From: Candidatus Thiodiazotropha sp. (ex Monitilora ramsayi)
Lineage (GTDB): Bacteria > Pseudomonadota > Gammaproteobacteria > Chromatiales > Chromatiaceae
Direction of reading: 5' to 3'
NCBI GenBank assembly: GCA_025655595.1
Contig: JAHXIO010000011.1
Location: forward strand, 186,001-250,000
Length of the DNA stretch: 64,000 nt
The notes below the pieces were generated by a model that was not told the DNA's origin, ran no database searches, and was given only the letters and a program-made list of their open reading frames with translations. Within the stretch, counting starts at the first letter, position 1; every line of letters begins with the position of its first letter. Below, piece after piece: positions 45,036-54,534 of the stretch. A program made the translations under genes and the position numbers.

Positions 45036-45731
45036 ATGAAGACACCATTCTGGGATTTCACAAGATTTTTTCCTGCAGCTCTGGCATTGATCACCTGCGC
45101 CGACCTGGCCTACGCCGCATGCTCTCGCAGCGACGTGGAATATTATTTGAGCAAAGGCTTCACACCCGACCAGGTTACAGCCATCTGCACGTCATCATCG
45201 ACTCCTGCCTTAAAGGAAATGCCGGATGAGCAAGCCTCACCGGCAGTAATCCCCCCGGCAGCGAAGCCTGGAGACAATGCGCCGCGCCAGACGCCACAAA
45301 ACCTCGAGCAACATACTGATAGCGGGACCGCCCGGGATAACGAGCAGTTTCTCAAGATAGCCATTAAAGGACGTGACATCCAGCTAACCCGCGACACACT
45401 GCGCTATACAAGAAAGATGTGCGTTCAGATTGGCGAGGAAGACCTCTACGGATTCGCGCCTAAAGCATGCCCGGACGTGAAGTTTGTAATTGCACTTGAA
45501 GGTCTCGAAGTCCTGAAAACCGGGAAAAAATATCTTTTATATGGAAGCGGTGAAGCTTGGGTAAGGGGTTCCATCCAACGAGAGATTATCGGTCAGCTTG
45601 CAGACCAGAAACCACGTGACCGAAAATTGATTCTCGAAAAAATGGAAACGGGCGATCAGACCACCATTCCGATAAGGGAGGACATCTCCCTTGAGCGTGT
45701 CGAGGCGGCATTACGGGAGCTCTCGATCTGA
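45036..45731 (+). CDS. secreted hypothetical protein
   Basis: A 231-residue protein with a signal peptide (about 1-27, ending ADLAYA), a short cysteine-containing segment (ACSRSDVEYYLSKGFTPDQV, CTSS), a proline-rich linker (about 65-95) and a C-terminal domain with two cysteines (KMCVQIG, KACPDV). The N-terminal SRSDVEYYLSKGFTPDQVTAIC piece looks like a small repeat found in other periplasmic proteins. Well-placed GAGGAG before the ATG. Function unknown. Confidence 0.7.
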   Translation: MKTPFWDFTRFFPAALALITCADLAYAACSRSDVEYYLSKGFTPDQVTAICTSSSTPALKEMPDEQASPAVIPPAAKPGDNAPRQTPQNLEQHTDSGTARDNEQFLKIAIKGRDIQLTRDTLRYTRKMCVQIGEEDLYGFAPKACPDVKFVIALEGLEVLKTGKKYLLYGSGEAWVRGSIQREIIGQLADQKPRDRKLILEKMETGDQTTIPIREDISLERVEAALRELSI

Positions 45732-45741
45732 GTGCCGAACG

Positions 45742-45771
45742 AAAAAAGGCCGGCGGGATGAACCGCCGGCC
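45742..45771. terminator. terminator shared by the secreted protein and the porin
   Basis: A 9-bp perfect stem GGCCGGCGG (45748-45756) with CCGCCGGCC (45763-45771). On the minus strand it is followed by six T (45747-45742), making it a good terminator for the porin gene ending at 45806, and possibly for the gene ending at 45731. Confidence 0.85.
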
Positions 45772-45805
45772 TTGATCTGCAGTCAGAAACTAAACGTCTT
45801 TAGGC

Positions 45806-46810
45806 TTAACTGCCACCAAAACTGAACTTATGCCGTGCGCCGATCGCAAATACTGAAGGATCTTTTTCCGCTCCGACGCTAGGAGCAGGTTCGATACTCG
45901 CCGTGCTGTAGGTCGCATAGATCTCGGTTTTCGGTGCGATGGTGTGGAACACGCCGCCGATAAAGCCTGTGCCTTCCGCCGGACCGTCATCCACTGACCC
46001 GATGGATCCAATCAGCTCAGTTTTGGGCGTCAGTTTGATCCTACCTGTGATGTAGAGATAACCGACATCCTCAAATGTTGTGCTGAGGTCGACCGACTCA
46101 TAGGAGACACCAACGCTCCATTTGTCAGCCTTATAGCCGCCATACACGCGTACCGCATCGCCGTCTGCTGCCACATTGGGTACCGTGCTATTTTTCCCGT
46201 TCGACGCGAACTGTACACCGACATTGAAGTCGTCAGCCGTCCAGTGACCACCTGCGTTAAAACCGTGTTCATCGTCGTTGCCATCATCAATATAGACACT
46301 GGCGTTCAACTTGAAGTTACCGCCCAGAGATGGACTGGTGTACTGCAGGGCGTTGTCGGTGAAACCGTTGGTGGCGGGTGACAGACCGTAGGTAGCACCG
46401 CCAAAAGCGACTGAGCCACCGGCGTTGACATGCGAGAGGTTATAGAAAGGGTCCATTGCAAAGCCGGCAAATTTATAGGCATTGGTCATGCGTCCATAGG
46501 CGACCTTGCCGAAGCTGCCGCTCAGTCCGCCGAAATAGAAACGCTGATTGAATGCGCGACCACCGTTGGCATCGGACGGTGCACCGGTCTGAAGGTGGTA
46601 GAAAGCCTTGATGTCATCCCCGATTGAGCCTTTGATGCCGAGCAGTGAAACATTGTCTTCACCACTCAGGCCATCCTGGCCGGTGGCCGTATCCTGATCA
46701 ACACTGTTGACAGAGTAACTGAGCGATCCATATACAGTGTTACCCGCCATGGCCGCCATCGGTGCCGCACATACAGCTGCAATCGCTGTGACAAGTACGA
46801 GTTGTTTCAT
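45806..46810 (-). CDS. Gram-negative porin
   Basis: A 334-residue outer-membrane protein. A signal peptide (MKQLVLVTAIAAVCAAPMAAMA) is followed by alternating amphipathic strands starting NTVYGSLSYSVNSV and ending ...FAIGARHKFSFGGS. Motifs such as RAFNQRFYFGGLSGSFGKVAYGR are typical of general 16-stranded porins (the segment that forms strand and loop 3). GGAGG precedes the ATG. It probably forms a trimeric channel for small solutes. Its upstream region carries several palindromes (see separate entries), suggesting regulated expression. Confidence 0.9.
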   Translation of the reverse strand: MKQLVLVTAIAAVCAAPMAAMAGNTVYGSLSYSVNSVDQDTATGQDGLSGEDNVSLLGIKGSIGDDIKAFYHLQTGAPSDANGGRAFNQRFYFGGLSGSFGKVAYGRMTNAYKFAGFAMDPFYNLSHVNAGGSVAFGGATYGLSPATNGFTDNALQYTSPSLGGNFKLNASVYIDDGNDDEHGFNAGGHWTADDFNVGVQFASNGKNSTVPNVAADGDAVRVYGGYKADKWSVGVSYESVDLSTTFEDVGYLYITGRIKLTPKTELIGSIGSVDDGPAEGTGFIGGVFHTIAPKTEIYATYSTASIEPAPSVGAEKDPSVFAIGARHKFSFGGS

Positions 46811-46855
46811 GAGTGTAAATCCTCCGCTTTTAAAACTATTTATTGTGTAAAAAAT

Positions 46856-46870
46856 GCAACATTATGTTGC
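46856..46870. promoter_or_regulatory. palindrome upstream of the porin
   Basis: The 15-bp perfect inverted repeat GCAACATTATGTTGC lies 46 bp before the porin start. Related TGTTG/CAACA repeats occur at 47031-47056. It could be the operator of a dimeric regulator. Confidence 0.45.
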
Positions 46871-47030
46871 GCAAATACACTATGGGATGTGCTGGAAGTA
46901 GAAATACAGCATATCTCTATATTAACTATTCAAACTGTTAATACTCATCTTAATCTACTGATTAATTGAGGATTATCACTTAACCAATAACAACATTACA
47001 GAAAAATGACATAGGTCAAATGACACACAA

Positions 47031-47056
47031 TGTTGTATATTTACAACACGGTGTTG
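47031..47056. promoter_or_regulatory. overlapping TGTTG/CAACA inverted repeats
   Basis: TGTTGTATATTTACAACA (47031-47048) overlaps CAACACGGTGTTG (47044-47056). They share the half-site of the palindrome at 46856-46870 and sit 220 bp from the porin start. Together they form a likely multi-site operator region. The stretch from 47060 to 47395 shows no convincing gene; the open frame at 47168-47353 is unsupported. Confidence 0.45.
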
Positions 47057-47395
47057 CATTTATTTATTTCATTTGGGGTAGTTATGACTAACTATTAAGT
47101 GGTATTCAGGCAAAAAAAGAGCAGTGGAGCATGTCCTCACTCTTCACACTACTCCGTTGCCTGCCCGTTATTCCTGCAACTGATCACATGCTCCATCATC
47201 CGACCTGATACGGAAGCGATTGAATAAAACCCGTCTAGAAGGTGCCCGACCTAGCCTCTCCTCTGGTAAGTAAAGATCTTCAGTGCAGTCATTAATTTCT
47301 CCTTTATCTTCACCATGGAGAAACGATTCAGTCGCCGCAAGCGGGTGATTCATGTACAGACAGTTACCCAGACTCCGTGACTTTTTGCGGCGGCC

Positions 47396-47624
47396 CTCCG
47401 GTCATCAATGTGGCCGTTTTGGGTAGACTGTTCGCCCCTCTAAATCCAAACGGTTCGCTACTTGTCATGACCTTGTTGTCACGCGGATCATCGGCACATC
47501 AACCAATCCAGCCGGGAAGATATACACGGCAAGTTACGGGCAGCTTTAAATGAAACGGGCTTTAAGCCTGTGGATGCTGTCTATTTCCGCCATGACTCAG
47601 AACCTCTTTACCATATGGATTTAG
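47396..47624 (+). pseudogene. decayed 3' end of a duplicate of the membrane protein at 43574
   Basis: The DNA parallels the last part of the intact gene (about 44592-44850). It contains GTCATCAATGTGGCC against GTCATCAACATCGCC, the stretch AACGGTTCGCTACTTG against AACGGTTCGCTGTTGG, and ends with AACCTCTTTACCATATGG against AACCTCTTTGCTACATGG. Frames shift inside it and part of the middle is lost, so it is not functional. It lies just before the intact oxidoreductase gene, the mirror of the arrangement at 44.9 kb. Confidence 0.8.
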
Positions 47625-47695
47625 ATATCTGAGGCTAGCGCAACAGTGATACGCCTATAATTCGACAAGAGATAACCACATGAGCGGAGAGATCA

Positions 47696-48673
47696 ATGAC
47701 CAAGGCCATCATGGTGAGACGACATGGAGGCAACGACGAATTAGGATATGAAGATATATCCCTTTCCGATCCCGGTCCGGGTGAAGTACGCATCCGCCAT
47801 CATGCAATCGGCCTTAACTTTATCGATGTCTACTACCGTACCGGTCTCTATCCGCCGGCATCTCTACCTTTCGTGCCCGGTTTGGAAGCGGCCGGTATCG
47901 TTGAAGCACTCGGTGACGGAGTCAGCGATTTCTCGGTCGGCGACCGGGTAGCCTATGCCGGCGGTCCGTTGGGCGCCTATTCGGAAGCACGTAACTTCCC
48001 CGCTGAGAGATTGGTCAAGATACCTGAGGGCATTAGCGAAAAAACGGCTGCCGCCATGATGCTGAAAGGCATGACGGCCGAGTATCTGGCATGCAGAACC
48101 TATCGGGTAAAAGCCGGAGAGACGATCCTGGTCCATGCCGCATCGGGCGGAGTCGGCCAGATCCTCTGCCAATGGGCATCCGCGATCGGTGCAACCGTCA
48201 TCGGCACAGTGGGCAGTGACGAGAAGGCGGCCATTGCGAAACAACTGGGCTGCAACCACACCATCAACTACAGAGAGGAGAGCATCCCGGAACAGGTAAT
48301 GGAATTTACAGGAGGAAAAGGGGTACCGGTTGTCTATGATTCCGTGGGCCGCGACACCTTTGAGTCGTCCCTGGCATGCCTGTCACCGCGAGGGTTGCTG
48401 GTTTCGTTCGGGCAGTCGTCGGGAAAGGTCCCGCCATTCGATATCACGGAGCTGAGTCAGAAGGGCTCACTCTATATCACACGTCCAACACTGCTCGATT
48501 ATGTAAAAAGTACCGATCAATTGAGGAGAAGCTCTCAGTCACTTTTCGAAATGTTCACCAGTGGGAAACTTGAGATAAACATCAGTAATACGTATAGCCT
48601 GAGCGAAGCAAGGCGGGCACACGACGACCTGGAAAACCGGCGCACTAGCGGAAGTTCTATATTGATACCCTGA
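47696..48673 (+). CDS. zinc-independent quinone oxidoreductase (QOR, MDR superfamily)
   Basis: A 325-residue NADPH:quinone oxidoreductase of the zeta-crystallin type. It lacks zinc ligands and has the family signatures HAIGLNFIDVYYRTGLYP, GLEAAGIVEALGDGV and the NADPH motif VHAASGGVGQILCQWA, followed by GTVGSDEKAAIAKQLG. CGGAGAG precedes the ATG. It reduces quinones by one or two electrons in the cytoplasm. Broken relatives of this gene occur at 44898 and 54999. Confidence 0.93.
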   Translation: MTKAIMVRRHGGNDELGYEDISLSDPGPGEVRIRHHAIGLNFIDVYYRTGLYPPASLPFVPGLEAAGIVEALGDGVSDFSVGDRVAYAGGPLGAYSEARNFPAERLVKIPEGISEKTAAAMMLKGMTAEYLACRTYRVKAGETILVHAASGGVGQILCQWASAIGATVIGTVGSDEKAAIAKQLGCNHTINYREESIPEQVMEFTGGKGVPVVYDSVGRDTFESSLACLSPRGLLVSFGQSSGKVPPFDITELSQKGSLYITRPTLLDYVKSTDQLRRSSQSLFEMFTSGKLEINISNTYSLSEARRAHDDLENRRTSGSSILIP

Positions 48674-48861
48674 CTCGATAGGGCTTTATCCGGATGCTCT
48701 CCGCTGGATTGAAATCCTGTTGCAGAGAAAATTAAGTCTAACCCATTCGGATATGAATTGATTACACATCATCGGTTCTTTGAGCCATGTTATGGGCAAA
48801 TCATGCCAACGCTCCTCAACTCAATAGCGCATCACAGAAAAAACTGGCGATACTATAAATC

Positions 48862-51800
48862 TCATGCCTCGACTACGACTGCATCCTCCCCGCTCAACAG
48901 GAGATAGAGACAGGGAATGATAAACAAGGCGATTAATGTAGCCACCAGCAAACCGGAGATAATCGCCAGGCAGAGCGGCATCCAGAAAGGATCACTCAAC
49001 GCCAAGGGAATCAGTCCGATAATCGTAGTCGCCGTGGTAGCGAGTATCGGGCGAAGACGTTCAGCTGCTCCTATAGCTGCAGACTCTTGTCTTCCCTTCC
49101 CTGCCTTGAAGTGAACGTTCATGTTATCAATCATAACAATCGCATTGTTGACCACGATACCGATTAGGGCAATCACGCCCACCATTGCCGGAAAAGAGAT
49201 GGGCACGCCAGCCAAATAGAACACACTAAAGACGCCAATAAAGGCCAACGGTACAGAGGTCAAGATAATGATGGGCTGCCGAAAGGAATCAAACTGCACC
49301 ACCAACAGCGCAAAGACAAGGAATAGTGCCACACCCATCATAGCGACCGAATCTCCGAACGTCTCTGCGGTATCCTCAGCCTCTCCACCAAAACGGTAGC
49401 TGTATCCGTCACCCCACGCTTTTTGCATTTCCTCAAGCTGCGGACGGAGTTCTTGTAAAATTTCCCCAGCCGTTCGTCCATCGCTCTTCGACTTGACGGT
49501 GATTGCCCGCTCACCTGAGGTATGCCCGATGACTAATGAAGCATCGTTCACTTCAAGATCCACCAATGAGAAAAAGGGTATAAACCGGCCGTCATCCAAG
49601 CTGATCTGCAGCTGGGCCAATTCGGCAACAGTCGTTGGGCCACCGGGTTCACCTTCCCGACTTTCCCAGAGAATACCCATGCGGATATCGAGATCCTCTT
49701 CAGTACCACCCAGGACGTAGCTGCCGATGACATCATCGGTCATGGCCATGCGAACCTGCGTACCCAGATCGGACACGCTAATCCGATAGAAATCGAGTGC
49801 CTCTCTTCGCGGGTGTGCCTTGACATCGATACGCACCGGCCCCATGGAATCCCGCACATCGGCAGCACCGGAAATCTGACGCAGCGCCTCCTGAATCTCC
49901 ACCGAGATGCGGCGTAGCTGATCGAGATCATCACCCTCGACGATAATCTGAATCGGATCTTCGCTACTTGCTCCCGAGAGTTGCGGTGTCAAAGTCAATT
50001 GCCCTCCGGGACAGGCTCGCAAGTCAGCGGAGAGCTCTGTGCGCAATGCATCCAGATACTCAAACGAGAACAGTTCCCGCTCTTCAGCGGGAGTGAAATA
50101 GGCAGAAAAGCCGACCAGGTAACTGTCCTTGGCAGGATTGAGAGCCTCAGCAGGGGAATTCAAAGCCATCGGGCTCTTTGCCCCGGCAAATTTCACCACG
50201 CTCTGAAACCAATCCTTCTCTTTCAGCGTTTCGCCCAGAGCATCCGCGCAAGCCTGAGACTGATCGAGCGTGGTATCGGGCGGCATCTCGACAGTCACCC
50301 CCAGATTGCGGCCATCCGCCATGGGATACATGGTGAGGGCGAGTTGACCGGCAAGGAAAAGGCTACCGGACAGCATACCTACGCTTGCCGCCACCCATAC
50401 GGTAGCAATCCTTCGACTTCGCAGACTGTGCTTTAGACTCCATGAGTGAAGCCACTGCTCACCGCGCTTCGTCAGACGATCGATACGTGAGGGCGCGGCA
50501 TCGCGCTTTACCCGGTCCAATAAGAATCGAGACAGTGGCACTGCCACCAGTAATGCAATAATGAAGCTCATCACCAACGCCACGATAGTGGTAATCGGTA
50601 TAATGCGTATGAATTTTCCGGAGACACCGCCGATCGCCAGCAGGGGCGCCAAAGCGAGAATGGTGGTCATCTGGCCGGCAAATGCCGGTCCCGCATAACT
50701 TCGAATAGTCTTGAGTGCCGCCTGATTGAAAGATAAGCGCCGGCTGAAGATCCCCTCATGCATCCCTTCCATCATGAGGATAAAAATATCCACCAGGAGC
50801 CCCAGCGCCAGCACCAAGCCGACGATAACCAACTTATTGAATGTATTGCCTGTGATCCAAAGAAAGGCCAGCGTTGCCAGGAACGTCAGAGGAATAGCCA
50901 GCCCCGCAACCATCGCTTCCCGCCAGGTCAGCACGACCAACAACACCAGAAAGACACCCAGCATTGCCTGCCAGCCGTTGTTGAGTACGTTCGATAGATC
51001 ACCCAGAATCTGTTCCGACTGATCGGATGTCACAGCATACGAAACACCGTGCGGCCATCGTGCTTTAGCATGCTCTTCAGCAACAACCCGCTGTACTTCC
51101 TCAATCAGCTTGAGTGAGTCGAAACCAGGGAGCTTCTTCACCGAAACATCAACCGTGGGCTGGTAGGGACCGCTCTTCCAACTGAGCGCCGCCCGGCTGC
51201 TCTCTCGCTCCAGATCACGACGCACTTCGGCGATCTCAGACAGGTAAACCACACGCCCGTTTTCCATGCGCATAACCGGTGTGCGTTCCAGATCTTCGAC
51301 CTCACGGAATCTGCCGTAAAGTCTCATGGTGCCTGAGATATGCTCGCTATCAAGCCGATCCCATGGCATATCCTGGTTGGCCTGTTGGATGGCATCACGT
51401 ACCTGCACAGGAGAGAGACCCAGCGCCGCCAAATGGCGTATATCCAGGTTGATGCGGACAATCTCCTCCCGCTCTCCACTCAGTTCGACTTCACTGACCC
51501 CAGCCACCTTCTCAAGGCGGTCCTGCAGAAAACTTGCCACACGCCCAAGGGTCGTCGGACCCACTTCCCCGTAGAGCGCATAGGTGATAACCGGGGTATC
51601 CGTCACACTCTTTTGCGTCACCAGAGGCCTCTCGACATCCGTAGGCAAATCAGGAAGAGCAACATCTACAGCGGCCCTGAGACGATTCATTGCATCGGTA
51701 GTATCCGCATCTGCATCGAATTCCACAGAGATCAGGGAAAAAGAATTAAACGAACCACTCCGTAGGTCGGTGAGACCATCTAGTGATTTCAACTCCCGCT

Positions 51801-52056
51801 CTAACGGTGAGGTTACAGATTGCTCCACGGTTTCCGGATCAGCACCGACCCACTCGGTCTCGACCATGGCCATGGGGATATCCAGATCGGGATTGGACTC
51901 CTTGACCATCCCCTTCCATGCCAAATATCCACTGAAAATAAATAGCAGGCTTAGCAGAATACCGAGCGTGGGCCGTAAGAAGAAGAAACCCCAAAGCCCG
52001 GTCTCGGGGAATGCCGTGTGATTCCCCCTGTCTTGCACCGAGTCTGATTGGCTCAT
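48862..52056 (-). CDS. HAE1-type RND efflux pump inner-membrane subunit
   Basis: A 1064-residue pump with the usual two repeats of helix, large periplasmic pore domain and five helices. In TM4 the relay motif is LGLLVDIFILMMEGMHEG: one aspartate is kept and the second of the usual DD pair is isoleucine. In TM10 the motif is IGIVVNNAIVMIDNMN, without the lysine of AcrB. These changes are shared by a subgroup of HAE1-type pumps. The gene overlaps its adaptor by ATGA. No outer-membrane TolC-like gene is next to it. Substrate unknown. Confidence 0.92.
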   Translation of the reverse strand: MSQSDSVQDRGNHTAFPETGLWGFFFLRPTLGILLSLLFIFSGYLAWKGMVKESNPDLDIPMAMVETEWVGADPETVEQSVTSPLERELKSLDGLTDLRSGSFNSFSLISVEFDADADTTDAMNRLRAAVDVALPDLPTDVERPLVTQKSVTDTPVITYALYGEVGPTTLGRVASFLQDRLEKVAGVSEVELSGEREEIVRINLDIRHLAALGLSPVQVRDAIQQANQDMPWDRLDSEHISGTMRLYGRFREVEDLERTPVMRMENGRVVYLSEIAEVRRDLERESSRAALSWKSGPYQPTVDVSVKKLPGFDSLKLIEEVQRVVAEEHAKARWPHGVSYAVTSDQSEQILGDLSNVLNNGWQAMLGVFLVLLVVLTWREAMVAGLAIPLTFLATLAFLWITGNTFNKLVIVGLVLALGLLVDIFILMMEGMHEGIFSRRLSFNQAALKTIRSYAGPAFAGQMTTILALAPLLAIGGVSGKFIRIIPITTIVALVMSFIIALLVAVPLSRFLLDRVKRDAAPSRIDRLTKRGEQWLHSWSLKHSLRSRRIATVWVAASVGMLSGSLFLAGQLALTMYPMADGRNLGVTVEMPPDTTLDQSQACADALGETLKEKDWFQSVVKFAGAKSPMALNSPAEALNPAKDSYLVGFSAYFTPAEERELFSFEYLDALRTELSADLRACPGGQLTLTPQLSGASSEDPIQIIVEGDDLDQLRRISVEIQEALRQISGAADVRDSMGPVRIDVKAHPRREALDFYRISVSDLGTQVRMAMTDDVIGSYVLGGTEEDLDIRMGILWESREGEPGGPTTVAELAQLQISLDDGRFIPFFSLVDLEVNDASLVIGHTSGERAITVKSKSDGRTAGEILQELRPQLEEMQKAWGDGYSYRFGGEAEDTAETFGDSVAMMGVALFLVFALLVVQFDSFRQPIIILTSVPLAFIGVFSVFYLAGVPISFPAMVGVIALIGIVVNNAIVMIDNMNVHFKAGKGRQESAAIGAAERLRPILATTATTIIGLIPLALSDPFWMPLCLAIISGLLVATLIALFIIPCLYLLLSGEDAVVVEA

Positions 52057-53384
52057 TGAGGCGTAGTCTCACGTTTAGACACAACTTCGACCCTGGTCCC
52101 CGTAGTCAAGCGATTGCGACCCCGGCCGATCACCTGCTCGCCGGGAGAGACACCATTGAGAATTTCCACCCGGTCAAGCCCATTGATACCGATTTCCACC
52201 TCTCTCCGCTCTACCGTATCCATATCCGGACTGAGAACAAAAACAAAAGTCTTCTGCCCCTCAAACAGCAGTGTGTTTCGTGGCAGGGTGGTAGCACCCT
52301 CTTTCTCTTCCACGACCAACCAACAAGTCACAAACATGCCGTCCTTTAGTTCGTCAGCACCTTCTGTAGTGCGGATGGTGGCACGAATGGATCGTCCGCC
52401 CGGGTTGATCGCGGGGCTGACGGAAAAAACAGACCCGTGCACACCTGTTGCCACTGCCGCTTCATACGCAGTGGGTGAACGGTCTCCCCGCTGCGATGGT
52501 CCGGATGTCTCTCCGGTATAGATGAAGGCACTCTGATTTGGCGCTACCCGGCTGCCCTGGAAGCTCGGCAATTCGACTGTAATCTCATAGGTACCCGGAT
52601 CGATGACAACGACAGGTACGGTACGTAGAGCGTTCGCTTCAGATTGCGTATCGATTCGTTGCTGGGAGAAGTACTGCCCCTCTCGGATGTTAAGATAGGC
52701 AATGATGCCGTCAATCGGGGCGAAGATACTGGTCCTCTCCACGTTCAACTGCGCCTGCTGAAGTTGAGCAAGGGCGGAGGAGACCGTCGACTCAGTCGCT
52801 CTGATGCCAGCTTGTGCGGCAACCACAGCAGCACGGGCCTGCTTTGCATCGGCAGCTGCATTGTCGTAATCAGCTTTTGCAATGACACCTGATTGGACCA
52901 GGGTTTCCATGCGTTTCAGCTGAGTCAAAGCGACTTCCTGCTCAGCCTGGGCTCTTGCGAGATCCGCCTTCGATGCAACAAGCTCTTGCTTGGCTTGCGC
53001 CACGGCAGCCTCTGCCACCTCAAGTTGTGCGAGACTGTCCCTGGAATCGAGGCTGGCGATCAGCTCTCCATTGAGTTCTCCGTTCTCCGGGCCGTGCACC
53101 CGGTCGCCTTCAGACAGCTCACGACCGTCAACGCCAGGTTTTATGTAGGTGATCTGCCCCTCGGCCTCAAAAGTCAGGAATTCCCGTTTCAGTGCACGTG
53201 CGGTTCCCTGTCCGTACACCATGGCACGGATGTTGCCCTGCTCTACTGCTACCGCCTCCACAGGGATCCCGGTTAACGGCATTTTTTCCGGGTCCACCTC
53301 CTCCGCTGCGACGATGACAGGAAGGTGGATAGTAAGAGCCACAAAAAAAACTGGCACGATATTTCGCAGTGTTATTATTAGCAT
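52053..53384 (-). CDS. HlyD/AcrA-type periplasmic adaptor
   Basis: A 443-residue membrane fusion protein. The ATG at 53384, with GAGGGA upstream, is chosen; the longer frame starts at an unlikely TTG at 53405. A signal peptide (LIITLRNIVPVFFVALTIH) is followed by a lipoyl/barrel-sandwich half (GIPVEAVAVEQGNIRAMVYG), a long coiled-coil hairpin rich in Ala/Gln (about 105-215), a second lipoyl half (IFAPIDGIIAYLNI) and beta-barrel/membrane-proximal domains. It joins the RND pump downstream. Confidence 0.92.
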   Translation of the reverse strand: MLIITLRNIVPVFFVALTIHLPVIVAAEEVDPEKMPLTGIPVEAVAVEQGNIRAMVYGQGTARALKREFLTFEAEGQITYIKPGVDGRELSEGDRVHGPENGELNGELIASLDSRDSLAQLEVAEAAVAQAKQELVASKADLARAQAEQEVALTQLKRMETLVQSGVIAKADYDNAAADAKQARAAVVAAQAGIRATESTVSSALAQLQQAQLNVERTSIFAPIDGIIAYLNIREGQYFSQQRIDTQSEANALRTVPVVVIDPGTYEITVELPSFQGSRVAPNQSAFIYTGETSGPSQRGDRSPTAYEAAVATGVHGSVFSVSPAINPGGRSIRATIRTTEGADELKDGMFVTCWLVVEEKEGATTLPRNTLLFEGQKTFVFVLSPDMDTVERREVEIGINGLDRVEILNGVSPGEQVIGRGRNRLTTGTRVEVVSKRETTPQ

Positions 53385-53656
53385 TAGTGATCCCTCGCCA
53401 GTCAATCGAGACTGTCTGAAAGCGCTATATTTTTTTAGGCCTGCAGAGAGATTCTACTGTAGGTAGGTGCGTAAATTCCATGTGGATGGTGCAGCTTAAT
53501 AACACCTTATCGGCACACCCGATTTTGCGAATATTCCAATTGTTGCTGATCCTGCATTTATCACAGAAAATTTTGTAAAACCTCATTTTCAGCCGTACAG
53601 GATCTTTCTGTTGATGCTATCTTGATTACATCTGCCAGGAACATTGAGGTATGGAA

Positions 53657-54532
53657 ATGAGAATAAATAGAAGCTCTCCACGGAACGCACTCAAATTTTT
53701 CAGTTCCATCCTTCTCACGTTTACAGTTATCGGCTGTACCTCACTCGAACTGTCACCTGTAACCGAACCGGCCACTTACACGCATCAGCCGGGCAAGATC
53801 GTCTGGCATGACCTGCTGACTCATGATGTGGAGAGCGCGAAAAAATTCTACGGCGAACTGCTTGGCTGGACATTTCGCGAGAACGGGGATTACCACATTA
53901 TTCAATTGAACGGTCGGCCCATAGGCGGAATCGTGGAGATAAAGCCAAAATCTCAACGTTCGATTGCACGCTGGATTACCTCTCTGTCCGTGGATGATGT
54001 GGATAAATCGGCAGAGTATACGCTCAAGCAAGGCGGTAAAATTCACGAAGGTCCGGTTGATATGCGGCTTCGTGGACGGGGGGCCTTGGTGAGTGACCCA
54101 TTGGGTGCCAAAATATTGCTCCTGCATTCGAGCAGCGGTGATCCAGAAGATCGACCTGCCACCATGAATGATTGGCTCTGGGATGAGCTCTGGTCAAGCA
54201 ATCCCGATAACTCTCTCAAATTCTACAGCACATTAGTTGGATACACCTCACAGGAAATGCGTGAGGGCTATTGGATCCTGAAGTCACAAGACAAGTGGCG
54301 ATCCGGTATTCGCTCTCTGTTCGATAAAGAACTGGAACAACGCTGGGTACCCGTGATTAGAGTGGAAAACCCGCAACAGTTATCCGTGAATATCGAAAAA
54401 CTCGGCGGCAGCGTTCTGATTGCTACCGGGGAATCAGCAACGGATAGTCAGACCGCCTTACTGGCTGATCCTGCAGGCGCTCTCTTCATGATACAGCACT
54501 GGTCAGGTCTGTCGGTGGAGGAAGGGAAGTGA
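53657..54532 (+). CDS. exported VOC-fold (glyoxalase-like) lipoprotein
   Basis: A 291-residue protein with a lipobox signal peptide (LLTFTVIGC, Cys near residue 27) followed by two VOC modules (about 40-165 and 175-285; GKIVWHDLLTHDVESAKKFYGELLGW and NDWLWDELWSSNPDNSLKFYSTLVGY). The ATG at 53657 is preferred over 53651 because GAGGT is only 1 nt from the latter. VOC proteins of this type, related to the CFP30B/PHZ group, are usually cytoplasmic, so the lipoprotein signal is notable. It overlaps the next gene's region closely and may share its transcript. Ligand unknown. Confidence 0.82.
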   Translation: MRINRSSPRNALKFFSSILLTFTVIGCTSLELSPVTEPATYTHQPGKIVWHDLLTHDVESAKKFYGELLGWTFRENGDYHIIQLNGRPIGGIVEIKPKSQRSIARWITSLSVDDVDKSAEYTLKQGGKIHEGPVDMRLRGRGALVSDPLGAKILLLHSSSGDPEDRPATMNDWLWDELWSSNPDNSLKFYSTLVGYTSQEMREGYWILKSQDKWRSGIRSLFDKELEQRWVPVIRVENPQQLSVNIEKLGGSVLIATGESATDSQTALLADPAGALFMIQHWSGLSVEEGK

Positions 54533-54534
54533 TT

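Noticed and set aside
47168-47353. Minus-strand frame of 61 codons
   Set aside because: No ribosome-binding site, no similarity and it lies in a stretch with remnant sequence.
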